The notes below the pieces were generated by a model. That model was given only the letters and a program-made list of their open reading frames with translations, had not been told where the DNA came from and made no database searches. A stretch of 64,000 bases of DNA from Leptodontidium sp. MPI-SDFR-AT-0119 (taxonomy: Eukaryota; Ascomycota; Leotiomycetes; Helotiales; Leptodontidiaceae), in assembly GCA_020726505.1 (NCBI GenBank), contig JAHLEZ010000014.1:868001-932000 (forward strand). The letters run 5' to 3'. Positions 24,901-36,300 of the stretch are shown here, piece by piece. How positions within the stretch are numbered: position 1 is the first letter of the stretch; every line of letters starts with the position of its first letter. Both the position numbers and the translations under genes were made by a program.

Positions 24901-27574
24901 CTCAACTAGCTCCCATCATCCCGTGTCTCCCCTTCCCCTGTCGTCAATCTCCGTATCAGCCATAAGACGGCAATCGGAAGATCGGAAGGGAAGAACGTTG
25001 AAGCGGGGCACGACAGGATACGCTCTCCCCAATCACCACAAGCCAGTTTCTCATTTCAGACTTCTTGTTACGCGAGTAGCTGTAAGACTACAGCATCTCT
25101 GACACAAGTCTGGAAGAATCGAAACGAAAACAGATCAGACTGACTCCTCCCCGTAGCATGGGTCAAAGACGGAATCAAGCATAACGCCGCAGCGGCTCCC
25201 TCTGTTTCCTCTTCCGCTTTATCTCGTTTCCATTCCCTGGTTCACTCGCGGTCTCGCCTCAAATCAGATGGCCAGAAACAGGAATTCAGCCGCCTCTCCA
25301 ATTCCCAAACCAGACAATCCCGTACCACGAGGACGACCGAATTAGGACAGACTCTTCGTTTCCAGACCGTCTCGAGAATCTTCAGCTCTCCACTTCCCTT
25401 TGAGGCTCGATGGACCATTCCTTCCCTAGCCCACTTCTCTTCTCTTCTCTTCCGAAATTATGAAGTTCGGGCACGATATCAACAACCCAACTAACCATCA
25501 GTCAGTTGTCATAACGGTAAAGCCCAGCAGTCCGTCGCCTGCCAAATCTCTTTGGCAGGTCTTTGGGCTGAGCCAGATTCCCGAAAAGCAAATTATGAAG
25601 ACCAGACCAAAACCATCGACCAATCTCTAGTGCAGAAATACGCATTACACCCACGCCTCAACTGCACTGCACTGCACAGTCTGCACTACGACCTCAGAAA
25701 ACGCTCGGGGATTGTGTCAGTGCCAACGGCCCAAACCAAAGTGGCGAGGAACACGAGGATGTCAGCACGAGCACGCACCAGAGATATCCTCAAGGGTCCA
25801 TCCGTTTCGCACTCTAAGATACCCAAGAAGCTAGCCTAAGAAACACAAAGAGACAAGTTCATTTTCCTCTCAGAGCCTCTCCGTCCGAGAAAGACCCTTA
25901 AAAAGTACAAAGTAGGAATACAAACAAACCAGGACTCCAAGCTACAAAGTGCCACAAACAAAATCTTCGGCCAATTCAGGAGTATCAGAATACCGCTTTC
26001 TTTCTTTCTTCTCCACCCAAGAAGGCAGCGCAGGGTCACATCCAAGTTCCACAAATACGATATGCAATGCGATGCTGCAAAGATACCTACCCCCACTTAT
26101 AATAGTCGGAATATGATAACGGGTGGATATGGCAAGTGGATCTCGGCGAGCCGCATTTCCATCCACCTGCATCTCCAACACTTTTGGGACCGTTCTCCGA
26201 CCCAAGCGTCTAAGTGTCGAAACGAGAAGGGAACGGGCGGCTCAGAAGAAAGTGAGAAAAGACACAACAGCCGACATCAAAACAACTACAAAGTAGAAAT
26301 TTTGCAGTCGCGGAGCTGAATCCAGTTTATATAAAAAACCTAAACAACTAGAATCTTAGTTTAGTCTCTCCGATACATTCTCGCTTCGATTACTTCATCC
26401 TTGATTGCAGTAAAACGTACATCGGCCCGCAAACACAAGTCTATCGAAAATCACACAAGATAAACGAAAAGGAGAAGGCTGGCCCCTTACCACCGGAGAA
26501 GGCGAGCAAGCAGAAAGACCCAGTTTACCCAAATGCTCATTACTCACACTCCATGCACTCTAGCATGCAGTTAAGAGACACATCACATCGCATCACCAAA
26601 ATCCCTTATCTCTCTGTGTCTCTTTCTTATCCGCCACGATCAAAAACAGACCAGGCAGACCGGAGTCACAATTTCCTTCTCAACGTCACTTCTGCACAAT
26701 CCCTACCATCGTATTCTATTTCCAGCTGACTGCATACAATCCAGTTCTGCAGGTAGCCTCCCCTACACGCACAAGCCCATCAACCTATCCAATTCTCTCG
26801 CCTATCAACAAAAAAAAGCAAAGCAAACCCTCGACCTCGCTTCCAACTTTCCCTCCCCTCCCTTTCGTATCGCCTCGCCCACCACCCACGCCACAAAACC
26901 CACACCCGCTCACTCACAAGGATACCCAATTGGACCCTCTCGGAACCAACCCCTGAGTGGCGAAATCCTTAATCCATGCCTTACGGAGTACCCTCAATTC
27001 AAGCTTTGACTGCTGACTGCGTGTCGACTGCGTGTGAGACATTCTCCTGCTTGACGACAAGGGCCTTATCTTGACCCCGGGTCTGTTTCTCTTGCTTCGT
27101 TTAGCGAAACGAACATGCACAGCACATATGCAACTACCAACTGTAGGTACTGTACATATGCACATGCACGTGAAAAAAGAGACTCGAGTCGAATCTCGAA
27201 ATGCAGGTACTCCGTAAATCACCGGATGTGACATTCGTGTAACCTTCGTTCTGCTTTGAGCTTTCTTTCCGACTCTTGCCCGTATCGTACAGGACAGAAG
27301 AACCAAATACAGCAAGATACTTCCTTCCTAGTGCTGTACCACAACCTCTTTCTAGACTCAGAACTACGCAGTGATAGTGGCGGAATTATTGAGTCACACA
27401 ACGGGCAAAATAGGTACGGTCCCTGGTCTGGTAGGTAACACCAAGTACCCTTCACAGCTTGGTACTTTCGTACCAGCTCAACTCAGCTTCACTCGGCTCA
27501 GCTCAACTAGACACAGAAGTATCGGTGAGTACCGGTACTTCGCATCCGCGCCTTTCTATGTAGAGTACCATGTA

Positions 27575-27598
27575 TGTACATGTACATGTACATGTACA
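27575..27598. repeat. (TGTACA)4 self-complementary repeat
   Basis: Four perfect TGTACA units form a 24-bp palindrome that reads the same on both strands. It sits in a GTAC-rich intergenic neighbourhood (27400-27850). Confidence 0.95.
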
Positions 27599-30585
27599 AT
27601 GCGCTGTCAAAGCATAGTATGGCTTGTGAATATTGGAACGAATGGTACTGTATTGTACTAGCTGAGCTTTGCATTACAGCCTCCGTACTTTTTCAAATTC
27701 GATTCGATATAATTCAATTCGGTGTAGTTAGTGCAGTATGCGAAATAGTGGTGTAGTAAGTACAGCATGAGACGCGCTGCAAGCTGCAAGCAAGCTGTAA
27801 GCAAGATTCAAGATTCGGATATCGTACAGTACATGCAAGATCTCCTCATCTCTTCCTTTCTCTCCGGCTCACCGCTATCAAAGTTAAAGTCAAAATCAAA
27901 GTCCCAAAACGCATAACACATATCAATGCAATGCAAGGCACCAAGTAGAGAGGAATCAAGCTTCCCTCACCCCCAGATCTCCATCCTTGGATATTCTTGA
28001 TGGAAAAGCTTATGCCTGTTGACTGGCTGGCTTGCTTCCTCCGTATCATGAATATGCATTAGAGAAGCCTTCCTGCCGGTGTTGAGATTCGATTTTTCGA
28101 GAACGTCAGCCTCTGTCTCAGCCGCTTTGATTCTTATCTTTCTTTCCTATCAACGGGCAAAATAGACGAAGACGGTATGGTAGGTAAGTTCGTTACCAGC
28201 TACCAGAGCCAATGTATCATCCATCCAGCTCTCATGCTATCGTTGTGCCTTTGGCCCTTTCCGATGCTCTTTTTCGTATACTCTTTTCGTATGTTTCGAT
28301 GTGCCTTCTAGTTATTTGTACAACATTGCCTTCTAGAAAGACCGGAGAGGAAGGCTTTCCACATGGGTTGTGGATTTGAAGTACATGTGCTCCATGTGCT
28401 AGTGTGGTCTTGTGCAGTGAAGGTATTCCCAAATTCAGCTAGTAAGCCAGCCAGGTGTAGTACAGATAGCTTTATCTCCTTTCGACCTTTCTTTGCAGAG
28501 AATTATTATCTTCTTTCTATTATCTTTAATACCCTCCAGGTTCTCTCCCCTCTTATCGCACTATTTGAGAAAGAGAAACGCTTGCTTCACTCACCCAGTC
28601 TCACCAATTCCTCTCCAAGCACATAAGCCAAATAACACATCTCCAATACCCCCCCTCAATCGTTTTCAAACCAGGGCATGTTCAAACTCCAAACCAAAGA
28701 AAATGTGAACTACCCCATACCCTCCCCTCCCAGCTCCATCAAAAGTGCATCCAGCCCAGCCCAGTATCGCAAACCAGGCTCAAAACAAAACAAAACAACA
28801 ACATCCCGGACAAAACCCACCCAGACCCCAATACAGTAACCACCCACCACTCAATCCCAATCTAGACTCACTTAGGGGAAGGAAAAGCCCAAAACACCAC
28901 CCAAATCAAGCCTCCAGCGCCTTCAGCGCCGAGACCTCAAGCCTCTCAGCCTCGTCTCACTATCCCCAGCCGAAAGCCGAAGGAGTGCATACTGACAGAA
29001 TTGATTGACTGCTGAGTCCTGACCAGACAAGCCGCCGCCGCCGCCGCCGTCGCCAGGAACAGAAACAGAACCACAGACAGGAATAGAATAGCTCCTGAAA
29101 AAGGGGAGAGGGCTTGACGTTCATGTCAGGCACAACGCATACCCGCGCTGGGGCAAAACGTATCGAATCAAACGACTGAGAGAGCAGAGGAAAGAGAAGA
29201 TAGGGCGAGGAAGCAAGCATGTGAACATGTGAGAATCAAAAACGAGGCTGACATTCTCCTTTCTCTCATTCCTGTCAGCTCCTCCTAAATCAAGTAACCA
29301 TTGGCTGTTAAAATTCTCTTTCTTCAGCTTCTGAATAAAAGGCACCAATCAAACATCATAACCACAGAATCAAATCAACGAATAGAAAACCAGAGGGAAA
29401 AAGAGCTTCCGATTCAACCACTCACATCCCTCCCCTTTTCCAAGAACTAACGGTCCGGATTCTGACATCTAGCATCTGACTGACACATGATACCAAACAA
29501 CTAACTGGGTCATTCCCCTTCCACCCAAGCCCCAAAAACAGAAATCCAAGACACACAAGAAAATAATAAAAAACCAAATACGAAGAAAAAAAATGCCTTA
29601 CTTTAGTTAGCGACAATGCAACGTGGGAGAAAAAAAAGAAAAAAAGCGCGCGGTACGAGCCCCAGTCCCAGTCCAGTTCAGGGGAAAACCAAACCAAAGC
29701 TGCGGCAAGCAAGCCAACCCATGTGGAAATTACAATACGACGGGGTTCCCTTCGCTTCGAACACAACACTTGCTCAGCCGCGTCCAGTCTCTCCTTTTTT
29801 CTTTTACTCTGTAGTTCCTTAAAAGGGCAATTTATTTCTTGGGACGGGTGCTTTTTTTAATTTTACATTGCCACAGTTCAGAAGGAGGCTGGTACTGTAC
29901 TGTAGGGAGTGAGTGATTAGTTTCGGGATTAGAGTTGATGCATGCATGCGGCTGCGAAAGGTGGCTCAAAAAGTCAACTCGGAACAGAGAGCACGGAACA
30001 CACAACACACGTACAGTATGGCATGATACCGTAAGATATCTTCCAACATAGAATAAACATAAAAAAACATAAAATAAAAAAAACAACTTCCCTTCCTAGA
30101 CCCTAACCCAGAGGAGACAATTCTTCTCTCCAACCGTAAATTCACTCAAACCCCCAAGAGATAGATAGATATTAATCCAATCAGCCATGAAAGCTTAAAC
30201 TCTCCTTCCTCCTCATCCGCCTGGTCTCGCATGGATATCGATATCGATATCCATATCAAAATGCGGTACTGCATTCTGTGAGAGATGAGGTGAAAGAAGG
30301 CTTGATATACGCCACCTTTGATTTGACGGAAGATGAGGCAAGAACAAAACAAGCAGGATTCTTCCCAGGCAAGAACTTTTCTGATCTTTAAATTACTGTT
30401 GTTGCTTTTAAAGATATATCCTCATTAAACCCATCTAAAGGGGCAGCTTTATTTGTGTATTTTGTGTTTGTACTGTCTTGCTGTATGACATTAGGCTTCT
30501 ATTTTAGCCCGACCGTGACAAAACAGACAGACATCCATGAGAAGCAGGAGAAAAGGTGCCGAACATGAGAAAAGGAAAGAAGAGA

Positions 30586-30620
30586 CCATCGCCATCGCCA
30601 TCGCCATCGCCATCGCCATC
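30586..30620 (+). repeat. (CCATCG) hexamer array, about 5.8 copies
   Basis: Five full CCATCG units plus CCATC, followed by CCATCC. It lies about 300 bp beyond the 3' end of the minus-strand GH16 gene. Not a telomere repeat. Confidence 0.9.
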
Positions 30621-30913
30621 CATCCACGAAGCCCAAATATCTACCCTGACAGTGACATAACCCCTTACCCCCATCCACCCCAGAGTCCTGTAAATATCTC
30701 GCGGCTAGAATGCAAAATGCCAACAAAAATCACAAGCATGCGAGCGAAAGTCTATATCCGTTCCAAGTGCCAAATCCCCATTCGCCAAGTACATCAATCA
30801 ATCACATCCCACAAAAAGTAGTTATCAACAATCGGGCTTTGTCCTCTCGAACTATCGTATATGCTCCCCAGATCTCAATTTTGTCGGTCAAGTCGAGTCA
30901 GATCAAAGAGGGC

Positions 30914-32369
30914 TTATTCGTTATCCTCGTTGCCATCGCATTGCTTCCACATCTCAACCTTGCTAACTTCCATCTGGCCAGCTCCTGGTTTGGTCCAAGT
31001 TGGATACCAGACGTTGCGTTGAGACCAGAAGTCTCTCCTGGCAGTGGTAGAGCCGTCGAGCCATGGCTTACCACTCTTTCCATCCTCGAACCAACCATTG
31101 GTTCCTCCAACAGCGACGTTGATGATGAGGTAGAACTCTTGATCAAAAGGCGTTTGATCACGGCCGGTTTGACTCCATACGTCTTGCAGACGGGTTCCGT
31201 TGCTGTCGGAAAGAGGAAATCCTCCGCGCTCCCAGAGAGGTTTGTTGAAATTGGTGTACAGGACTTGGAGAAGACGAGTGTTGACGTAGGTGAAGAGGTA
31301 CTTCTGGGACCATTCGAGGCCGAATGTGTGTTCTTTCTTGGCGTATGTAGTGTGAAGAGCGCTTCTCTTCACGTTGGTGCGCCACCAAGCATCGTTTGCT
31401 GGGTCGGGACCCCAGTGAAGAGCGGAAGAGACGATGTTGTTTCCTCCCTGTGCATAGGTGTGATTGTTTCCGCGAGACTCAGCGATATCAATCTCTCCAG
31501 ACAATGGCCAAGGTCCGTAGGTGGCATTCACTGGCAACATCCAGATTGCGGGCCAGAGCCAATCACCCTCTGGCATCTTGGCAGTAACCTCAACTCGGCC
31601 ATACTTGATGGTTGCGCCCTTCTTAGTGTTGATACGTCCAGATAGGACAGGCGGGACAATGGAGCCGGTTGTCAAGTTGGTGGCGGCAACACAGTTCTTG
31701 AGGACGGTGGAAGAACAGGTTCCATCTGCTGTGAGATTGACGACGTTGTTGGCATCAATGAGCTCCTCCTTTTGAAGGGTTGGCCTGATGATAAGCTTGC
31801 CACCTGACACGAAGACGTTCGTATCGTCTAGGGTAGTCTGCTCGAATTGGCCATTGCTACATGTTGTCAGAAAATATTTCGAGTAAGAGAATTGATTGTC
31901 CTTACCCAAAGCCACCCACTTCCGCTTCCTTGGTCCAAATGTTGGTATTCAGACCCTGGGAGAAGTCATCCGACATGACAGGGCAGTATTTGTGGTGAAC
32001 GACAGAACTCATGCCGTCATAGATCAAGAAACCTGCTACACCGAATCCCAGCAGCAAGCCGATGATCGGGATAATCGTAACCCATTTCTCCTTGGGATCC
32101 TTCTTCGCCAACCATGGCTTCTCTACTTCTCCCTTGTGTACTCGTCTCGAATGGAAGTATCTGGATGGAAGAGCTCTGACGGCAGAGGAGGAGCCGAAAG
32201 ATGATGCCGGTCTCGAGTTGAAGGGCGAAGAGAATGGGTTTGCTGGAGGTGCGGGCGAGATGTCGTCGCGATCGCTGAATGGGTTACTCCTGCTTTCTGG
32301 AGTACCTGGACGCATTGGGGTTGTCGCAGCAGAGATGGCACTCCCTCTGTATTGAGATTGATTCTCCAT
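30914..32369 (-). CDS. GH16 endo-beta-1,3-glucanase-like enzyme, type II membrane protein
   Basis: GH16 enzymes cleave (or transfer) beta-1,3 / beta-1,3-1,4 glucans with retention. Exons on the minus strand are 31906-32369 and 30914-31856, joined GTAAGG..TAG within a Gly codon, giving 468 aa. The start at 32369 is the first ATG after a possible TATA. The N-terminal 95 residues are Ser/Pro/Asn-rich and cytosolic. One TM segment lies at about 96-117 (WVTIIPIIGLLLGFGVAGFL), so the catalytic domain faces the lumen or outside. The active-site motif is SGEIDIAESRG: Glu276 nucleophile, Asp278, Glu281 acid/base. KYGRVEVTAKMPEGDWLWPA, ALHWGP and EFYLIINVAVGG are typical GH16 strands. This resembles the fungal GH16 group close to beta-1,3-glucan-binding proteins rather than Crh chitin-glucan transglycosylases. 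It may act in wall glucan remodelling at the membrane (inference). Confidence 0.92.
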
Positions 32370-33298
32370 GGCGTGCTCCCAAACGAGGGAAGGAACACGG
32401 TCGATCGAGAATATATATTAGTTATTAAGAAGTAGTATTGAAGGATCGCGAGCCACAGTCAACGGGCGGTGATGTTCGAAAACGAGTGTCGGTGTTGAAT
32501 TTGTCGAGGAGGGAGGGATGGGCTTGGAAGAGAGGAGACCAAGCGGCAGAGGGAGGAGGTAGCAGTGACGAACAGGGTATATCAGACTGGCAGCAGTGGT
32601 GGCTAGAGCAAGCCGATGGGGGTCGAGAGTCGAGACGAGACGAGCGAGTAGTGGTGGAGTGGGTTTTCGTTAGGCGGAGGGGGTTAGGGAGGGAACCCAC
32701 TTCAACACGGGCCGTCGATCTTCAGCTCCAGAGAAGAGGAGCGATAGATAGGAGATCCAGAGGGCAGGGAGACGTTCCGAACTCTATTCGATTCCAAGAA
32801 GTTGTAGTGAGGCTGAGAAGCTAGCAGGAGAGGAGAGGAGGAGGGCGGATAAGCTCGATAGCGACTGTCGGCAGGATGAAGAGAATGGACGTTGGATGAA
32901 GAGATTCTTCACTCGGACGGACTATGGATGTCGGGATTCGATGATGGGTGGTCTGTAGGTGTCAATTCAAGGTCGAAGCTACAATCGTCTGTCTGTGTGG
33001 CAGAGAAGAGCCAGCCAGGTCAGCGAAGGTTCTGGGTGCTGCCCTCTCGCTCTGTGTCCAGGCAAGGGCGATACGGGATGGATGGCTTGCTCGAAGCGCT
33101 AACCAGCCGACAATTGAAGGGATGGGTTTGGTATTCTCACCCCGTGATTGTTCACGTTCCAAGAATGGACAAGGCGCGGCGCGACGGTACGATACCAAAG
33201 TGAAGAAATATTGGACGGAGGAAAGGTCCAGAGTTCAGACGGATGGATAGATAGGCAGAGGCAGGGAGCGAACGGCGGTTGGGACAAGCCGAGAGAGT

Positions 33299-33334
33299 AG
33301 TACAGTAGATAGAGAGCTAGCTAGCTACTGTACT
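33299..33334. repeat. Inverted repeat, 10-bp perfect arms, 16-nt loop
   Basis: AGTACAGTAG at 33299-33308 pairs with CTACTGTACT at 33325-33334. It sits about 930 bp upstream of the GH16 start and belongs to a set of GTAC-containing elements scattered through the intergenic DNA. Confidence 0.85.
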
Positions 33335-36300
33335 GAGATTAGGGGACAGATAGTGTTGGTGTTGGTGTTGGTACTGTAGCGTAGGTAGTGAGTGAGTCTG
33401 GTGCAAGGCGAATGCAGATTCCGACGCCTAAGACCTGGGAGAATCAATTGCGCATGGCAGGAGGACTCAGTTGTGCAACTGTGCTATCGTATTCAAGCAG
33501 AACAGGAGGTCATCGAATATAGCAGAGGGGCAAAAGAGTTCAAAGCAGAGGCGATGCAGGCAGGGGGTTGAAGTGAAGCCAGAGAGACTGCCAGATAGAC
33601 GTTGTTGGAGTTTGGCGTTGAATCAAACCCCCAGTCAATTCACTTCACCGGAGGATCGCACATCCCTGTGCCGCCAAGGCATGAGGCGCATGCTGCCCCT
33701 GACTGCCAAACTCAATATTGTCCACCAAGATCGCGCTACTGCCTAAAAGGGCAGTTCTCAAGAAAATACCCCTTGCAAGCCCAGATGTGGCTGCATGTTC
33801 CACGCAGGGGCAGGACGGAGGGTATGGAAGATGTACGCCAGGCACGCGCTTGCATACCCCCCTGGCAATGCTACTGTACCGACCCGCTCTCGACGTGGGA
33901 TTTTTAAATTAGAACGAGAATGGCATCACCACCTGCCTTCCTCGTAGATTTGCACCACCCCGGTCCGGTAAGCTCGACATGGCATGAGGGCAGCTTGGCA
34001 TCGCATGCATGGAACTATCGATATTTGCGATAGGAGACATTCAATGTTCAGATAGAAAATAAATAAATGGACATGGGCGAGTATCTTTTGTGGATCAGAT
34101 ATGCTCGATCATAACAGTAATCTTTTTCTTCTTTTCCGCAACCCACTCACTCTTCTGATGTCAGAAGCTTCTTCTTCTTCAACGCTCTAGGCCAAGCTTC
34201 TGACAATTGTGGGATCAAAGCAGGTACCTCCTGCTCACTGCATACATCCATGCATGTCAGAGCTCATCAGTCATCACTTACGTCATGAAACTACCTGGCT
34301 AGACACTCAGTGGGCACGCTGGGATGACTTTGGCCGTCTTCGAATTCCACTCACTCAGCCATCACAACCTTATCATTCTATTGTCACAGTAATTCACTTC
34401 AACAGATGAGCCTCATCTCCTTGCTTCTTTCCATGTGTGTGCACTCCCCCTATTCATTCTCTCGGCTTCTACAGAAGTAAGCTTATACGAAACAAAAGGA
34501 CCTACTTCCGATTTTATTTGTCAATTTTATGTACCATACTTCTTGGTTCTCTGCAGTCAAGGAAGGAATCGTCAAGTCCTTGTTTTTTAGTCAACAATTC
34601 CCGCAAACCAACTCTCTCCCTCTCTCCTGCATCTCTCCTACCTGCTACTACACTTTGCATCACAGAACAAGATTTCTTCCCAGGTCCTGCAGCTGCATTC
34701 TCAAGATAGTTTCTCCTCTAGTCGTCCCAACAACTGCCATCCTGCTTTCCATCCCATCCCAAACCAAAATCTCAGTCCCCTCCCTGCCCAGCTGTTAACC
34801 ACAAGGTATTTCCAAGGAAGATTTCTCGCCTCTTTGAATCCTTGACTCCAAATCCTACCTACCTACTCCTTGCAACCCGGATCTCCACTTCTTCTCGTTG
34901 TTTTTCAATCTCTGCAGGGCTGAAAGGCCCGACTTATTTTCCTTCCTCACTCGTGCTTACCAGCGTCAGACCCATTCTTCTCATCTCCTAGGATTAATAC
35001 AGTAAAGTCCTAGACACCATTTTCCATCGAGTCAAAGAGAGCAGACTCGGACCTTACTTCTCAAACTAGCTCTCACACCTGTCTTGTCCGTACTGTATGG
35101 ATGGATATAAACCTCGTATCTTCAAACCCTAAACCCCCATCCCCTGCTTTACGAAACAAAACAAAAATCCCAGACAAGTCTCCTCTTCCTCCTTTCTCCC
35201 CCAATCATCCAATGACCATCTACGAAACCCGGAAAATACCTCATTCTCCCCATCCCCAACCCAGCATTAAAGTTTCAACCCCCTCCACCCCACCACGAGA
35301 GCACATGTCAGACGGACGGAAACATTCCCCGACTCACAAAACCCATACCTCGTCATCTCATTATCACTAAGACCTTCCCGATATCCTAGAAGTCGAAGTT
35401 TCGTCTCCTCATCCAATCCAATGCATTCCTCTACCCGATGCCGATGATACTTGTAGGCACTTCGGAAGTACATCTGTACCGTACCTATTTTTATCTACCA
35501 ACAGTACCTCTCGTGTACGTCGCCACGCCGTTTCGTCACAGTACTTAGTCCCCCACCCCTCGTCGCCAACACACAAGACACATACATTCTCAACCAATCG
35601 CTTCCCCCACACGCTGAAAACCCAATATGCACTTCATCAAAGGATGCGTGAAGCTTGGAACGTTACCTGCTCTCGCTCATACCTAGGCAATAAGTACCTA
35701 GGTATCTAAACCAGGTAGATGGCTAGTCGTGAACCAAGTTCTGCAGTGACGGATGCAGCCAACACAATTCGTGAAACCGTCCCGCTCCGTCTCGTTCCTA
35801 CTGTAATATACTTTCTACCTAATTTATTTACCTATTGCGGTACATGTACCCCTACCTACCTACCAACTTTCTCTCTCTGTAAGTCAGATCTTCTCTACTC
35901 GGACTCCTCTGTCCATCGTTTCCTCATCCCGCAAAAGCACCACTACACAGACCACTACATCGAACTGCAGAAACAGGTAGGTAAATTATGAATGTACCTA
36001 GGCATATTTTGTACCGATAGTAAACAGGCCCCAACAAACCGTATTGAGGCATCGATTCCTGCATCTATCCTTCCTTCCTTCCTTCCATCCTTAGTTCCTT
36101 CTAGAACCGTCTCCAACCGTCATGTCGTCAATATTCCCTCTTGGCTCTATTTATATTGTTGGTTTCCTTACCTGCCGTGTTTGTCGGTGCTGGTGTCGAT
36201 GTTGGTGTTGGGTTCTGATCTGCACCGGCTGTACAATTCCGGAAGGTAAGAATAGATAGTATAGTGGAAAATATATTACCTGCATGCAGATAGAAAAAAC

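Larger units (their letters stand above)
21991..30913. other. 9-kb gene-free stretch upstream of the GT2 gene
   Basis: No open frame is supported by motif or splicing. The first kilobase is purine-rich on the + strand (about 22420-22800), so CT-rich in the GT2 direction, like fungal pyrimidine-rich promoters. Beyond that the DNA is simple: A/C-rich stretches (28680-28960), GTAC-rich sequence with (TGTACA)4 at 27575-27598, GCC repeats near 29033, and a (CCATCG) hexamer array at 30586-30620. The stretch could contain non-coding transcripts or a very multi-exonic gene that I cannot resolve by eye. Confidence 0.45.

Noticed and set aside
26914..27315. 133-codon minus-strand ORF
   Set aside because: Begins at a non-ATG codon and has no motif or conserved-looking composition.
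30586..30620. Hexamer array considered as an interstitial telomere
   Set aside because: Unit CCATCG does not match the fungal TTAGGG/CCCTAA telomere repeat.
30710..31645. 311-codon plus-strand ORF
   Set aside because: Antisense to the GH16 gene; no domain, low-complexity start.
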